Shown here piece by piece: positions 7,606 through 16,122 of a stretch of 25,712 nt of DNA (within the stretch, counting starts at the first letter, position 1; each line of letters starts with the position of its first letter). The stretch is from an uncultured Ignavibacteria bacterium (GTDB taxonomy: Bacteria; Bacteroidota; Ignavibacteria; Tepidaquicellales; Tepidaquicellaceae). The stretch lies in assembly GCA_937974175.1 (NCBI GenBank), contig CALJIG010000022.1:1-25712 (forward strand). Reading direction: 5' to 3'. The notes under the pieces were generated by a model that was given only the letters and a program-made list of their open reading frames with translations, did not search any database and was not told the DNA's origin. Made by a program: the position numbers and the translations under genes.

Positions 7606-8343
7606 ATGAAAATACTATATTGGTCAATCGCTATTGTTATAATCGATCAGATAACAAAGTTAAAAGTTAAAGGAATTAATATTCCATGGCTAGGCGTTCA
7701 TTTTGAAGGCATGCCTTATCAGTCATCAATAAAAGTCTGGGGAGATTTTTTTCAGATTACATTTATTGAAAATCCGGGAATGGCATTCGGGCTGCAGCTC
7801 GGCAGTAAACTATTTCTGACATTATTTACAATCTTTGCAACAATATTAATATTCTTCATAATTTATAAAAACAGGCACGAAACATTTCTTTTAAGGCTTT
7901 CGCTTGCATTTATTTTAGGAGGCGCGCTTGGAAATTTAATTGACAGGACCTTCTACGGAACAATGTATGATTATGCTCCTTTGTTCTACGGCAGAGTGGT
8001 AGATTTTTTCCATTTCAATATTCCTGACTTCAGAATATTCGGGAAAACAATTTATACTTTCCCTATATTTAATGTTGCCGATATTGCCGTAACAGTTGGT
8101 TTTGTATTAATTCTATTGGGATATAAAAAGGTATTCAAGAATACTGAAGAAGAGAATGCAGCTCAGGTAATAGATTATCAGCTGGCAAATACAAATGAAA
8201 CTATCACGGAAACTTTCCGTGATAATTCCAATTTTGAAAATCCGGGTTTTATATCTGAAGAAAAAGTTAATTCAGATAATGAAGAGATAATAGAAAAGGA
8301 ACACAAAATAATTCCTCCCAATCACGACGAAACAAAATCGTAA
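7606..8343 (+). CDS. lspA: Lipoprotein signal peptidase (signal peptidase II) with C-terminal extension
   Basis: This inner-membrane aspartyl protease removes the signal peptide of prolipoproteins after they are lipidated. Visible family motifs are IIDQITK (residues 12-18), ENPGMAFG (55-62), GGALGNLIDR (105-114), VVDFFHF with the first catalytic Asp at 133, and FNVADIAV with the second at 159. Four hydrophobic segments are present. At 245 residues it is much longer than the usual 160 or so. Part of the excess is a short insertion between GNLIDR and VVDFF. Most of it is a hydrophilic, Glu/Asn-rich tail of about 70 residues after the last membrane helix, which looks disordered. Its substrates would include the HMA lipoprotein at 18382-18831. 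No Shine-Dalgarno sequence is visible. Confidence 0.95.
   Translation: MKILYWSIAIVIIDQITKLKVKGINIPWLGVHFEGMPYQSSIKVWGDFFQITFIENPGMAFGLQLGSKLFLTLFTIFATILIFFIIYKNRHETFLLRLSLAFILGGALGNLIDRTFYGTMYDYAPLFYGRVVDFFHFNIPDFRIFGKTIYTFPIFNVADIAVTVGFVLILLGYKKVFKNTEEENAAQVIDYQLANTNETITETFRDNSNFENPGFISEEKVNSDNEEIIEKEHKIIPPNHDETKS
8202..8224. repeat. 23-bp near-perfect palindrome inside the lspA tail
   Basis: TATCACGGAAA (8202-8212) is the exact reverse complement of TTTCCGTGATA (8214-8224), with one central base. It lies in the codons of the poorly constrained C-terminal extension of LspA. It could be a hairpin in the mRNA, a protein-binding dyad, or chance. Confidence 0.6.
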
Positions 8344-8352
8344 TCAAGAAAA

Positions 8353-8685
8353 TTATCTTCCTAAATCGTCAAGCTTTTCTTTTCTTGCAAGAAGAGTATC
8401 TTTATCTTCAACATGATTTGGATCAGGTACGCAGCAATCCACAGGACATACTGCAGCGCACTGAGGTTCATCATGGAAACCTACGCACTCTGTGCATTTA
8501 TCCGGTACGATAAAGAAAAAATCAGATTGAACAAATCCTGTATTACCATTTGGAGAGACATCATCAGCCCCGTATGAATTTCCTCCAAGAGTCCAGTTAT
8601 TTCCGCCTTCATATATTGCTGTATTAGGACATTCCGGTTCGCATGCTCCGCAATTAATACACTCGCTTGTAATCATTATAGCCAT
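8353..8685 (-). CDS. YfhL-like 2[4Fe-4S] ferredoxin with long inter-cluster loop
   Basis: This is a small electron carrier. The first cluster motif is CINCGACEPECP (Cys 9, 12, 15, 19). The second is CTECVGFHDEPQCAAVCP (Cys 64, 67, 76, 80), with the eight-residue gap between the second and third Cys that marks the Alvin/YfhL ferredoxins. Two further cysteines (84, 85) follow. The loop between the two motifs (residues 20-63, Gly/Asn-rich) is about two dozen residues longer than I recall for E. coli YfhL. The gene is convergent with lspA (nine bases between stops) and divergent from secA. It has a clear AAAGGAGA ribosome binding site eight bases before the ATG, unlike nearly all its neighbours, which suggests strong translation. 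Its redox partner cannot be told from context. Confidence 0.93.
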   Translation of the reverse strand: MAIMITSECINCGACEPECPNTAIYEGGNNWTLGGNSYGADDVSPNGNTGFVQSDFFFIVPDKCTECVGFHDEPQCAAVCPVDCCVPDPNHVEDKDTLLARKEKLDDLGR

Positions 8686-8693
8686 TGAATAAG

Positions 8694-8702
8694 TCTCCTT
8701 TT
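8694..8702 (-). promoter_or_regulatory. Strong Shine-Dalgarno sequence of the ferredoxin gene
   Basis: Read on the minus strand it is AAAAGGAGA, ending eight bases before the ATG at 8685. Most other starts in the window have no such motif, so it fixes the start here and suggests high expression. Confidence 0.8.
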
Positions 8703-8949
8703 GTTTGTATAAATTAGGTAATATAAAAAATTATTTCAATGAAGTATAATTTAATGCATTAAAACGAATTAACTATTTTGAGAGTCCAATTGTTACTAAT
8801 TGAAACGAAATGAACAAATCAATGAATTAAGACGTAATACTACAAAGAGGCAGGTTAAAAAACTACCCAATTTATAAATTTATTTTGTTTAAAATAACCG
8901 TTAAATTTAAAATTATCAAAAAATTAAGTGAGGAAAGAAATACTAATTT
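8703..8949. promoter_or_regulatory. Divergent promoter region of ferredoxin and secA
   Basis: About 250 AT-rich bases separate the two divergent starts. I see a 14-base palindrome, TTTAATGCATTAAA at 8750-8763, and a weak GAGGAAAG some 14 bases before the secA ATG. I could not assign -35/-10 boxes with confidence. Confidence 0.4.
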
Positions 8950-11900
8950 ATGCTTAAGCTACTTAAAAAAATATTCCCGTCTAAGAATGAAAAAGATGTA
9001 AAAGAACTTCTTCCTTTAGTGGATGAAATAAATTCTTTTTACGAAACATATCAATCTTTATCCGACGATGAATTAAAAGCAAAAACCACTGAATTCAAAC
9101 AGAGGATAAAAGATGCTACATCAGAAATTGAAGCCAGAATAAACGAGTTAAAAGAAAAACTTAAAACAGATGTTGAGCACGATGAAAGAATGGAAGCCTA
9201 TGATGAGCTGGGAGATTTAAACAAGCAGCTTTATGAAACCATCGCTGAAACTCTTGACGAACTTCTTCCTGAAGCATTCGCTGTTGTGAAAGATACTTGC
9301 AGAAGACTTGTCGGTAAAACATGGGAAGCAGCAGGGCAAAAAATTACATGGAACATGGTGCCTTACGATGTGCAGCTTATCGGCGGTATGGTGTTGCATA
9401 GAGGAAAAATTGCTGAGATGGCAACAGGTGAAGGTAAAACTTTAGTTGCTACATTACCGCTATATCTCAACGCTCTTGCAGAGAAAGGCGTTCACCTTGT
9501 AACAGTTAACGATTACCTTGCAAAAAGAGACTCAGACTGGATGGGTGAAATTTTCCGTTTCCACGGAATGAATGTAGGTGTTATCCTTAATGATATGGAT
9601 AACGACAGAAGAAGAAATAATTATAACGCAGATATTACTTACGGTACAAATAATGAATTTGGTTTTGATTATCTCAGAGACAATATGGTCACGGATAAAA
9701 ACCAGATGGTGCAGAGAGAACATTACTATGCGATAGTTGATGAAGTTGACTCGGTACTGATAGACGAAGCAAGAACTCCGTTGATTATCTCGGGACCTGT
9801 TGATGCTCCGACTCATAAGTTTGATGAAATGAATCAGCGTGTTAAGAAACTTATTGAAGCGCAGAAAAGATTAGTTAATCAGCTCGTATCTGAAGCGGAA
9901 GCAATTTTAGCAAAGGACAGAAAGTCACTTTCAAAAGATGAACTTGAAACAGCAGGTCTTGCTTTAACAAGAGCAAATCACGGACTGCCGAAACACTCAA
10001 GACTTCAGAAAGTTTTCAGCGAACCTGAAAATAAAACGCTAATGCTTTCTGTGGAAGCAAATTATCTTAGAGATAATGCAAAGCAGATGCATATTGTTGA
10101 TGATGAATTATATTTTACCATAGATGAAAAATCTCATATAACAGATCTAACAGAAAAAGGTCGTGAGTTCTTAGCGCCATCAGCACAGGAGAAAGATTTC
10201 TTTACTCTGCCTGATGTAGGAACTGAAGTTGCGATACTTGATAATGATGATACACTTTCAGTTGACCAGAGAGAACTTAAGAAAGATGAACTTGCTAAAG
10301 TTTACGCAGAGAGAAGCGACAGGCTTCATACAGTTCAGCAATTATTAAAAGCTCACGGACTATATGAAAAAGATGTTGACTATGTGATACAGGAAGGTAA
10401 GATAATGATAGTTGATGAATTCACCGGCCGCGTACTTTCAGGCAGAAGATATTCCGAAGGACTTCACCAGGCAATCGAAGCAAAAGAAGGTGTACACGTT
10501 GAAAAAGATTCGCAGACAATGGCAACAATTACACTGCAAAATTATTTCAGACTGTATAAAAAACTTGCAGGTATGACAGGTACTGCTGAAACGGAAGCAT
10601 CGGAGTTTTTTGATATCTATAAACTTGATGTAACTGTTATTCCTCCGAACAGACTGTGTACAAGAAACGATATGAATGACCTGATCTACAAAACGAAGAG
10701 AGAAAAATATAATGCAGTAATAGATGAAATTGAAAAAATGAGAAAAGAAGGAAGACCTGTACTTGTCGGTACAACTTCCGTTGAAGTATCTGAAACTATC
10801 TCAAGATTATTAAAAAGAAAAGGATTACCGCATGAAGTATTGAATGCAAAGCAGCATCAGCGTGAAGCACAGATTGTGCAGAATGCAGGTCTTGGCGGAG
10901 CAGTTACAATTGCAACTAACATGGCGGGTAGAGGAACGGATATTAAACTAGGTCCGGGAATACAGGATAACGGCGGACTTGCAATTATAGGTACAGAAAG
11001 ACATGAATCAAGACGTATCGACAGACAGTTACGCGGTAGAGCGGGACGTCAGGGCGACCCCGGTTCATCGAGATTTTTCTTATCTCTTGAAGATGACTTA
11101 ATGAGATTATTCGGAAGTGAAAGAATAGCTTCTGTTATGTCACGTCTCGGATTAAAAGAAGGCGAAGCTATCGAGCACAGTATGATAACAAACTCCGTTG
11201 AACGCGCGCAGAAAAAAGTTGAAGAAAATAACTACGCTATCAGAAAAAGACTGCTTGAGTATGATAACGTAATGAATCAGCAGAGAGAAGTTATCTATGA
11301 AAAGAGACGCCAGGCATTAATGGGCGAAAGGCTGAAAGATGAAATTTTAGAAATGGCTAAAAAAGCCGGAGATACAATTGTTGAAAAGCATTATGAGTCA
11401 GGTGATGTTCAGGGATTAATTGATGAGGTTGGAAGAACTTTCTTAGTAAGATTAAATATTACTCCGACAGAATTCCAGAAACAAGGTGAAGTTGGATTAA
11501 AAGATTTAATTGAAAAAGAAGTAAAAGCTTTCTACCAAAGAAAAGAAGAAAGATACGGTGCAGAACTTATGGCGCAGGTCGAAAGATTTGCTATGTTATC
11601 TGTTATCGATGAAAAATGGAAAGAACATCTTCGTGAAATGGATGACTTGAAAGAAGGTATTAACTTCAGAGCATACGGACAAAAAGATCCATTGGTAGAA
11701 TACAAAACAGACGGTTTTAAAATATTCGCAGAAATGTTGGATAGTATAGGTACTGACGTCGTAAATTTCTTATTTAAATTTACAACTCAAACTCCGGAAG
11801 AAACGCATATTCAAACTCCGCGGGCTGCTAATACTTCCCGCATGAGAGCGGTACATCAGTCATCAAGCGGAATGGGTTATGTCGGAGCAGGAGTAGAAGA

Positions 11901-12030
11901 GAACGGAAATGTTGATCCATCTATGAAGAAATCACCGATAAAGGTTGAACATAAAATCGGAAGAAATGACCCTTGCCCGAATCATCCGAATAAGAAATAC
12001 AAGAACTGCTGCGGCAAAGGATTAGTTTAA
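8950..12030 (+). CDS. secA: Protein translocase ATPase SecA
   Basis: SecA drives export of unfolded preproteins through SecYEG. The Walker A motif is TGEGKT (residues 159-164). The Walker B region DEVDSVLIDEARTPLIISGP follows, and later TNMAGRGTDIKLG and QLRGRAGRQGDPGSS of the second nucleotide-binding domain. The C-terminus carries a SEC-C zinc motif, IGRNDPCPNHPNKKYKNCCG. At 1026 residues it is over 100 longer than E. coli SecA. The extra length comes mainly from a charged, helical insertion of roughly 90 residues in the preprotein-crosslinking region, between IISGP and YFTIDEKSH, which is usual in Bacteroidota-type SecA. It likely heads the plus-strand gene run. The T9SS cargoes at the left of the window would depend on it for the first export step. 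Confidence 0.98.
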   Translation: MLKLLKKIFPSKNEKDVKELLPLVDEINSFYETYQSLSDDELKAKTTEFKQRIKDATSEIEARINELKEKLKTDVEHDERMEAYDELGDLNKQLYETIAETLDELLPEAFAVVKDTCRRLVGKTWEAAGQKITWNMVPYDVQLIGGMVLHRGKIAEMATGEGKTLVATLPLYLNALAEKGVHLVTVNDYLAKRDSDWMGEIFRFHGMNVGVILNDMDNDRRRNNYNADITYGTNNEFGFDYLRDNMVTDKNQMVQREHYYAIVDEVDSVLIDEARTPLIISGPVDAPTHKFDEMNQRVKKLIEAQKRLVNQLVSEAEAILAKDRKSLSKDELETAGLALTRANHGLPKHSRLQKVFSEPENKTLMLSVEANYLRDNAKQMHIVDDELYFTIDEKSHITDLTEKGREFLAPSAQEKDFFTLPDVGTEVAILDNDDTLSVDQRELKKDELAKVYAERSDRLHTVQQLLKAHGLYEKDVDYVIQEGKIMIVDEFTGRVLSGRRYSEGLHQAIEAKEGVHVEKDSQTMATITLQNYFRLYKKLAGMTGTAETEASEFFDIYKLDVTVIPPNRLCTRNDMNDLIYKTKREKYNAVIDEIEKMRKEGRPVLVGTTSVEVSETISRLLKRKGLPHEVLNAKQHQREAQIVQNAGLGGAVTIATNMAGRGTDIKLGPGIQDNGGLAIIGTERHESRRIDRQLRGRAGRQGDPGSSRFFLSLEDDLMRLFGSERIASVMSRLGLKEGEAIEHSMITNSVERAQKKVEENNYAIRKRLLEYDNVMNQQREVIYEKRRQALMGERLKDEILEMAKKAGDTIVEKHYESGDVQGLIDEVGRTFLVRLNITPTEFQKQGEVGLKDLIEKEVKAFYQRKEERYGAELMAQVERFAMLSVIDEKWKEHLREMDDLKEGINFRAYGQKDPLVEYKTDGFKIFAEMLDSIGTDVVNFLFKFTTQTPEETHIQTPRAANTSRMRAVHQSSSGMGYVGAGVEENGNVDPSMKKSPIKVEHKIGRNDPCPNHPNKKYKNCCGKGLV

Positions 12031-12047
12031 TTTATGATTGATCCTCA

Positions 12048-12476
12048 ATGATTATTTCGGAAAAGACAAGAGAGTTATTATTTGAAATCAGAGAGTATTC
12101 GGAGAATACTCTCTCTGATTTTAATGATGTTTCAGTTTTGATTGAAAATGTTTTTTATTCAGAGGATACGCAGAAATTTCTTGATTTAATTTTTAAGGCA
12201 AAATTTCTTAACGGTATGTTAACTATTTTTGCCGATGATTCAAAAGAACAAAGTACAAAGGAAAAGATATCAGATGAATTTCAGGTTCAGTTAACCGGAT
12301 TTATAAATGAATTTAAATCTCTTACGGAAAAATTTACTCAACAGGACAAAGATTTTTTCAATAGAAAATATTTTCAGCTGACACCTGACTCATTAGGCAA
12401 CAATATTAAGTTAGTAAAAGATCTGACGATTTGCAAAAATTTCTTTCTGGATAAACCTGAATTTTTAAAGAACTGA
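12048..12476 (+). CDS. Small hypothetical protein downstream of secA
   Basis: I do not recognise this 142-residue protein. It is acidic, rich in Phe, Lys and Glu, and appears mainly alpha-helical. It has no signal peptide, no membrane helix, no cysteine cluster and no catalytic motif that I can see. One cysteine lies near the C-terminus. It starts 17 bases after secA and ends 11 bases before the cupin gene, so it probably belongs to the same transcript. An upstream ATG at 12034 runs into a stop after five codons, so 12048 is the likely start. The ordinary codon use and tight spacing support a real cytoplasmic protein. Confidence 0.7.
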   Translation: MIISEKTRELLFEIREYSENTLSDFNDVSVLIENVFYSEDTQKFLDLIFKAKFLNGMLTIFADDSKEQSTKEKISDEFQVQLTGFINEFKSLTEKFTQQDKDFFNRKYFQLTPDSLGNNIKLVKDLTICKNFFLDKPEFLKN

Positions 12477-12487
12477 ATTAATTTATT

Positions 12488-12865
12488 ATGGGCGGATACG
12501 TAATTCAAAAAAATCCTTTTGTTGTACCAACAACAGACGGGAAATTAATTGAAGAATTTTTTGGCAATGCTAGTGTATCACTTGGTGATTACAGTATAGC
12601 TCATATGGTTGCTCCTCCGGGGTGGAACGAACCATTTCAGACACCCGAATTTGACGAAGTAACATTTATAATTTCCGGGAAAAAGAAATTCGAAATTGAC
12701 CACGTTGAAATGATTGAGGAAGTTATTTTAGGCAAGAATGAATCGATATGCATAAAGAAAGGAAGCAAAGTAAGATATTCTAATCCTTTTGATGAACCTG
12801 TTGAATATATGTCATTTTGCATTCCTGCATTTACACCTGAACGCGTTAACAGAGAAGAAAGTTAA
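12488..12865 (+). CDS. Cupin-fold protein lacking the metal-binding histidines
   Basis: The 125-residue protein is a single small beta-barrel domain. Residues 45-64 fit the spacing of cupin motif 1, G(X)5HxH(X)3E(X)6G, exactly. The two His are replaced by Gln51 and Pro53, while Gly45, Glu57 and Gly64 are kept. In the motif-2 region (KKGSKVRYSNP) the expected His is also absent. It may therefore bind a ligand without metal, act structurally, or belong to a divergent cupin family. The start codon lies 11 bases after the unknown gene, and the stop is eight bases before the DCC gene, so it is probably co-transcribed. I can assign no substrate. Confidence 0.8.
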   Translation: MGGYVIQKNPFVVPTTDGKLIEEFFGNASVSLGDYSIAHMVAPPGWNEPFQTPEFDEVTFIISGKKKFEIDHVEMIEEVILGKNESICIKKGSKVRYSNPFDEPVEYMSFCIPAFTPERVNREES

Positions 12866-12873
12866 AAAATCTT

Positions 12874-13269
12874 ATGTATAATAATATTATTTTATTTGAC
12901 GGAGTTTGTAATTTTTGTGATTCGTCGGTAAATTTTATTATTGACAGGGATAAGAAAAATATTTTTAAGTTCGCTGCTCTTCAATCAGAAAAGGGACAGG
13001 AAATTCTTGAATATTTCAAACTTCCCAAGGATGATTTTGATTCATTTGTATTCATAGAAAATGACAAAGTTTTTAAAAAATCTTCTGCAGCATTAAAGAT
13101 AGCTAATAAGTTAGGCGGCTTCTGGAAATTGTTTTATCCGCTGATAATTATACCAAAATTCATACGTGATTTTTTTTACAGTCTGATAGCAAATAACAGG
13201 TACAAGTTGTTCGGCAGAAAAGATGCGTGCAGAATTCCCACTCCCGAATTAAAAAAAAAATTTTTATAG
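12874..13269 (+). CDS. DCC-family (DUF393) thiol-disulfide oxidoreductase-like protein
   Basis: The 131-residue protein opens with FDGVCNFCDSSVNFII. It contains the DxxCxxC signature (Asp9, Cys12, Cys15) that gives the DCC family its name and suggests a thioredoxin-like redox centre. The middle has FAALQSEKGQEIL and SSAALKIANKLGG, both typical of the family. A hydrophobic stretch near residues 88-105 may be amphipathic rather than a membrane span. The C-terminus has RKDACRIPTPE. The precise reaction is not known for the family. It lies eight bases after the cupin gene and 25 bases before metG. The gene ends in a run of ten A followed by five T, so an indel there would change only the last few residues. 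Confidence 0.88.
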   Translation: MYNNIILFDGVCNFCDSSVNFIIDRDKKNIFKFAALQSEKGQEILEYFKLPKDDFDSFVFIENDKVFKKSSAALKIANKLGGFWKLFYPLIIIPKFIRDFFYSLIANNRYKLFGRKDACRIPTPELKKKFL

Positions 13270-13294
13270 ACAATTTTAGTATACTATATTTAAA

Positions 13295-15289
13295 ATGAGT
13301 AAAACGAAACAAAAATATTTAGTCACCGCTGCTTTACCATATGCAAACGGATATTTACATTTAGGCCACGTTGCAGGTGCTTATCTTCCATCGGATATTT
13401 ATGTCCGGTATAAAAGATTACAAGGTGAAGATGTAGTATTTATCTGCGGCTCCGATGAGCACGGCACTCCGATAGAAATTTCAGCAATAAGAGAGAAAGT
13501 CACACCACAAGAAATAATTGACAAATTCCATTTTTCGAACAAAGAATCATTTGAAAAACTTGGAATTAAATTTGATATCTATTCAAGGACTTCAAATGAA
13601 AGGCACATAAAAACATCACAGGAATTTTTTCTAAATTTGTACAACAAAGGAATATTAAAAGAGAAAAAATCCAAGCAGTTATATTCTGAAAAGGATAAAA
13701 TGTTTTTGGCTGACAGATTTGTTGTCGGTACATGCCCAATCTGCGGCAACGAAGATGCTAATGGCGACCAGTGCGAAAACTGCGGCTCGGATTTATCTCC
13801 GCTTGAGTTAAAGAATCCGCGTTCGAAAGTTTCCGGTGATATTCCTGTAATTAAAGAGACAACAAATTTTGTTTTTCCATTTGCGGATTTTCAGCCGAAG
13901 CTTGAGGAGTGGATTAACTCTAAAAAAGACTGGAAGCCAAACGTAATAAATTATTGCAAAGGTTGGTTCAAAACCGGTTTGCAGGATAGAGATTATACCC
14001 GTGATTTAAAGTGGGGAGTACCTGTTCCCCTTCCTAACCATGAAGGAAAAGTTATTTACGTATGGTTTGAAGCGCCGATAGGATATATATCTTTCACAAA
14101 AGAATTATTTGAACAGCGCGGCGAGCCGGATAAATGGAAAGAATACTGGCACGATGAAAATACAAAGCTAATACATTTCATAGGAAAAGATAATATAATT
14201 TTTCACGCATTGATATTCCCTGCCATGATAATGGCGCATGGTGAATATATTTTACCGGATAATGTTCCTGCCAATGAGTTTTTAAATATGGGAGGCGGTA
14301 AATTTTCAAAGAGTAAAGGTGTTGGAGCAATAGTTAAAGATATACTCACAGAATATGATTCTGAACTGCTCAGATACTGTTTAGCTTCCACTTTCCCTGA
14401 GAATAAAGATTCCGAATTCAGCTTTGATGAGTTAGTTACAAAAAACAACAATGAGCTTGCAGCGATACTTGGCAATTATATAAACAGAACTGTTGTATTT
14501 GCGAAGTCAAAGTTCGACAATAAAATTCCTGCAAGACAGAGTACCGATACAGCCGGAATAGAAATTTTTGATTACATAAAATCACAGGCAAAAGCGGCAG
14601 CAGATTTATTTGACAGCTATAAACTGAAAGACGGTTTAACTGAAGTAATGAATATAGTAAGGGCAGCAAATAAATATTTCAATGATTCAGAGCCTTGGAA
14701 ATATATAAAAACAGATAAGGAAAAATGTGCAGAGATAATTAACAACTGTCTGCAGATTTGCCATTCAATTGCTATAGCAATTGCCCCTGTTTTACCAAAC
14801 ACAGCAGACGAAATTTTAAAAACACTGAACAAAGATAAAGCAGATTTCTCATGGGATAAAATTGGTGAGATTGTTTTACAAAACAATTCTGAGCTTGGAG
14901 AGAATAAAATACTCTTCCCGATTCTTGAAAAGAAAGAAGCTGCTCCTGAAATAAAAGAAGAAGATAATTTAATTTCAATTGATGATTTTAAGAAGGTAAC
15001 TTTGAAAGTCGGAGAAGTAATTGAAGCAGAGAAAGTTGCAAACAGCAAAAAATTATTAAAGCTGAAGTTAAAAGTCGGAGATAAAGAGAAACAAATTGTA
15101 TCCGGAATATCGGAACATTACACAGCTGAATCTTTAATAGGTAAATTAATAGTTGTAGTTGATAACCTTAAACCATCAAAACTGATGGGAATAGAATCCG
15201 AGGGAATGCTGCTTGCGGCAAAACATGGCAAACATTTAAAGATTGTAACTATTGACGGAACAATTTCTAACGGAGCAGAAGTAAGTTAA
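13295..15289 (+). CDS. metG: Methionyl-tRNA synthetase with C-terminal tRNA-binding domain
   Basis: This enzyme charges tRNA-Met and tRNA-fMet. The HIGH-type motif is HLGH at residues 22-25 within ALPYANGYLHLGH. A zinc knuckle follows (CPIC...CENC, about residues 147-162). The KMSKS loop is KFSKS at 336-340, followed by the helical anticodon-binding domain. The last 110 residues form an EMAP/Trbp111-like OB fold (DDFKKVTLKVGEVIEAEKV, SEGMLLAA), which in related enzymes dimerises and helps bind tRNA. The length of 664 residues is normal for this two-domain form. The stop codon overlaps the folP start in TAATG, which implies translational coupling. Confidence 0.98.
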   Translation: MSKTKQKYLVTAALPYANGYLHLGHVAGAYLPSDIYVRYKRLQGEDVVFICGSDEHGTPIEISAIREKVTPQEIIDKFHFSNKESFEKLGIKFDIYSRTSNERHIKTSQEFFLNLYNKGILKEKKSKQLYSEKDKMFLADRFVVGTCPICGNEDANGDQCENCGSDLSPLELKNPRSKVSGDIPVIKETTNFVFPFADFQPKLEEWINSKKDWKPNVINYCKGWFKTGLQDRDYTRDLKWGVPVPLPNHEGKVIYVWFEAPIGYISFTKELFEQRGEPDKWKEYWHDENTKLIHFIGKDNIIFHALIFPAMIMAHGEYILPDNVPANEFLNMGGGKFSKSKGVGAIVKDILTEYDSELLRYCLASTFPENKDSEFSFDELVTKNNNELAAILGNYINRTVVFAKSKFDNKIPARQSTDTAGIEIFDYIKSQAKAAADLFDSYKLKDGLTEVMNIVRAANKYFNDSEPWKYIKTDKEKCAEIINNCLQICHSIAIAIAPVLPNTADEILKTLNKDKADFSWDKIGEIVLQNNSELGENKILFPILEKKEAAPEIKEEDNLISIDDFKKVTLKVGEVIEAEKVANSKKLLKLKLKVGDKEKQIVSGISEHYTAESLIGKLIVVVDNLKPSKLMGIESEGMLLAAKHGKHLKIVTIDGTISNGAEVS

Positions 15290-16122
15290 TGATTTATAAG
15301 TTTGAGAATGTTGTATATGATTTGAATTCAAGAACTCACATAATGGGAGTTCTTAATATTACTCCTGACTCTTTTTCAGACGGGGGGAAATACTTTGAGA
15401 GTAAAGTAAAGCTTGATAAAGTAATCGAAGATGCAGTACAGATGGAAATGGATGGTGCAGATTTCATAGATGTTGGAGGTGAATCCACAAGACCGGGTTC
15501 TGAATCAATCACAATTGACGAAGAACTTGAAAGAGTGATTCCTGTGATAAGTGAGTTAAAGAAGAAAATAAATATTCCGGTTTCAATTGATACCTATAAA
15601 CACGAAGTCGCTGAAGAAGCACTAAAAGCAGGAGCAGAAATTGTAAACGATATAAGCGGATTTAATTTTGATGATAAGCTGCCCGATGTAACGGCTAAAT
15701 ATAACGCCTCGTGTATTTTGATGCATATAAAAGGAACGCCACGAGACATGCAGAAAGATCCAACGTATAATAATGTAGTTGAAGAAGTTTATGAGTATCT
15801 GGTTAACTCCGTTAACAAGGCAGAGGCAGCAGGAATAAAGCAGATAATGACAGATGTGGGTATCGGCTTTGGAAAAAATTTGCAGCATAATTTAACTTTG
15901 ATTCGAAATATTTCAAGATTTAAAAGTCTTGGCTATCCCATTTTATTAGGCGTATCAAGAAAAAGTTTTATGGATAAAATATATCCTACACAAATGAATG
16001 AAAGACTAGAAGGAACAATAGCAGCAAACTCAATTGGAATTGCAAATGGTGCGAACATTATACGCGTCCACGATGTTTTAGAAAACAAGAGAGCAAGCAG
16101 AATTGCCGACAAACTAAAATGA
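15289..16122 (+). CDS. folP: Dihydropteroate synthase
   Basis: FolP joins p-aminobenzoate to 6-hydroxymethyl-dihydropterin pyrophosphate in folate synthesis and is the sulfonamide target. Visible signatures are GVLNITPDSFSDGG (residues 20-33), DVGGESTRPGS, IPVSIDTYK, IVNDISGF, LMHIKGTPRDMQ (where MQ/P follows the usual pattern), and GVSRKSF near the C-terminus with the pterin/phosphate-binding residues. The TIM-barrel length of 277 residues is typical. It overlaps metG by one base and the P-type ATPase by four (ATGA), so the three are almost certainly co-translated. I see no residue change that clearly suggests drug resistance. Confidence 0.97.
   Translation: MIYKFENVVYDLNSRTHIMGVLNITPDSFSDGGKYFESKVKLDKVIEDAVQMEMDGADFIDVGGESTRPGSESITIDEELERVIPVISELKKKINIPVSIDTYKHEVAEEALKAGAEIVNDISGFNFDDKLPDVTAKYNASCILMHIKGTPRDMQKDPTYNNVVEEVYEYLVNSVNKAEAAGIKQIMTDVGIGFGKNLQHNLTLIRNISRFKSLGYPILLGVSRKSFMDKIYPTQMNERLEGTIAANSIGIANGANIIRVHDVLENKRASRIADKLK

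Noticed and set aside
8750..8763. 14-base palindrome between ferredoxin and secA as an operator
   Set aside because: Palindromes of A/T bases this short arise readily in such AT-rich DNA, and no regulator family matches it. I mention it only in the region note.
13251..13265. A10-T5 tract at the end of the DCC gene as a phase-variation switch
   Set aside because: An indel there would alter only the last few residues, so switching would have little effect.
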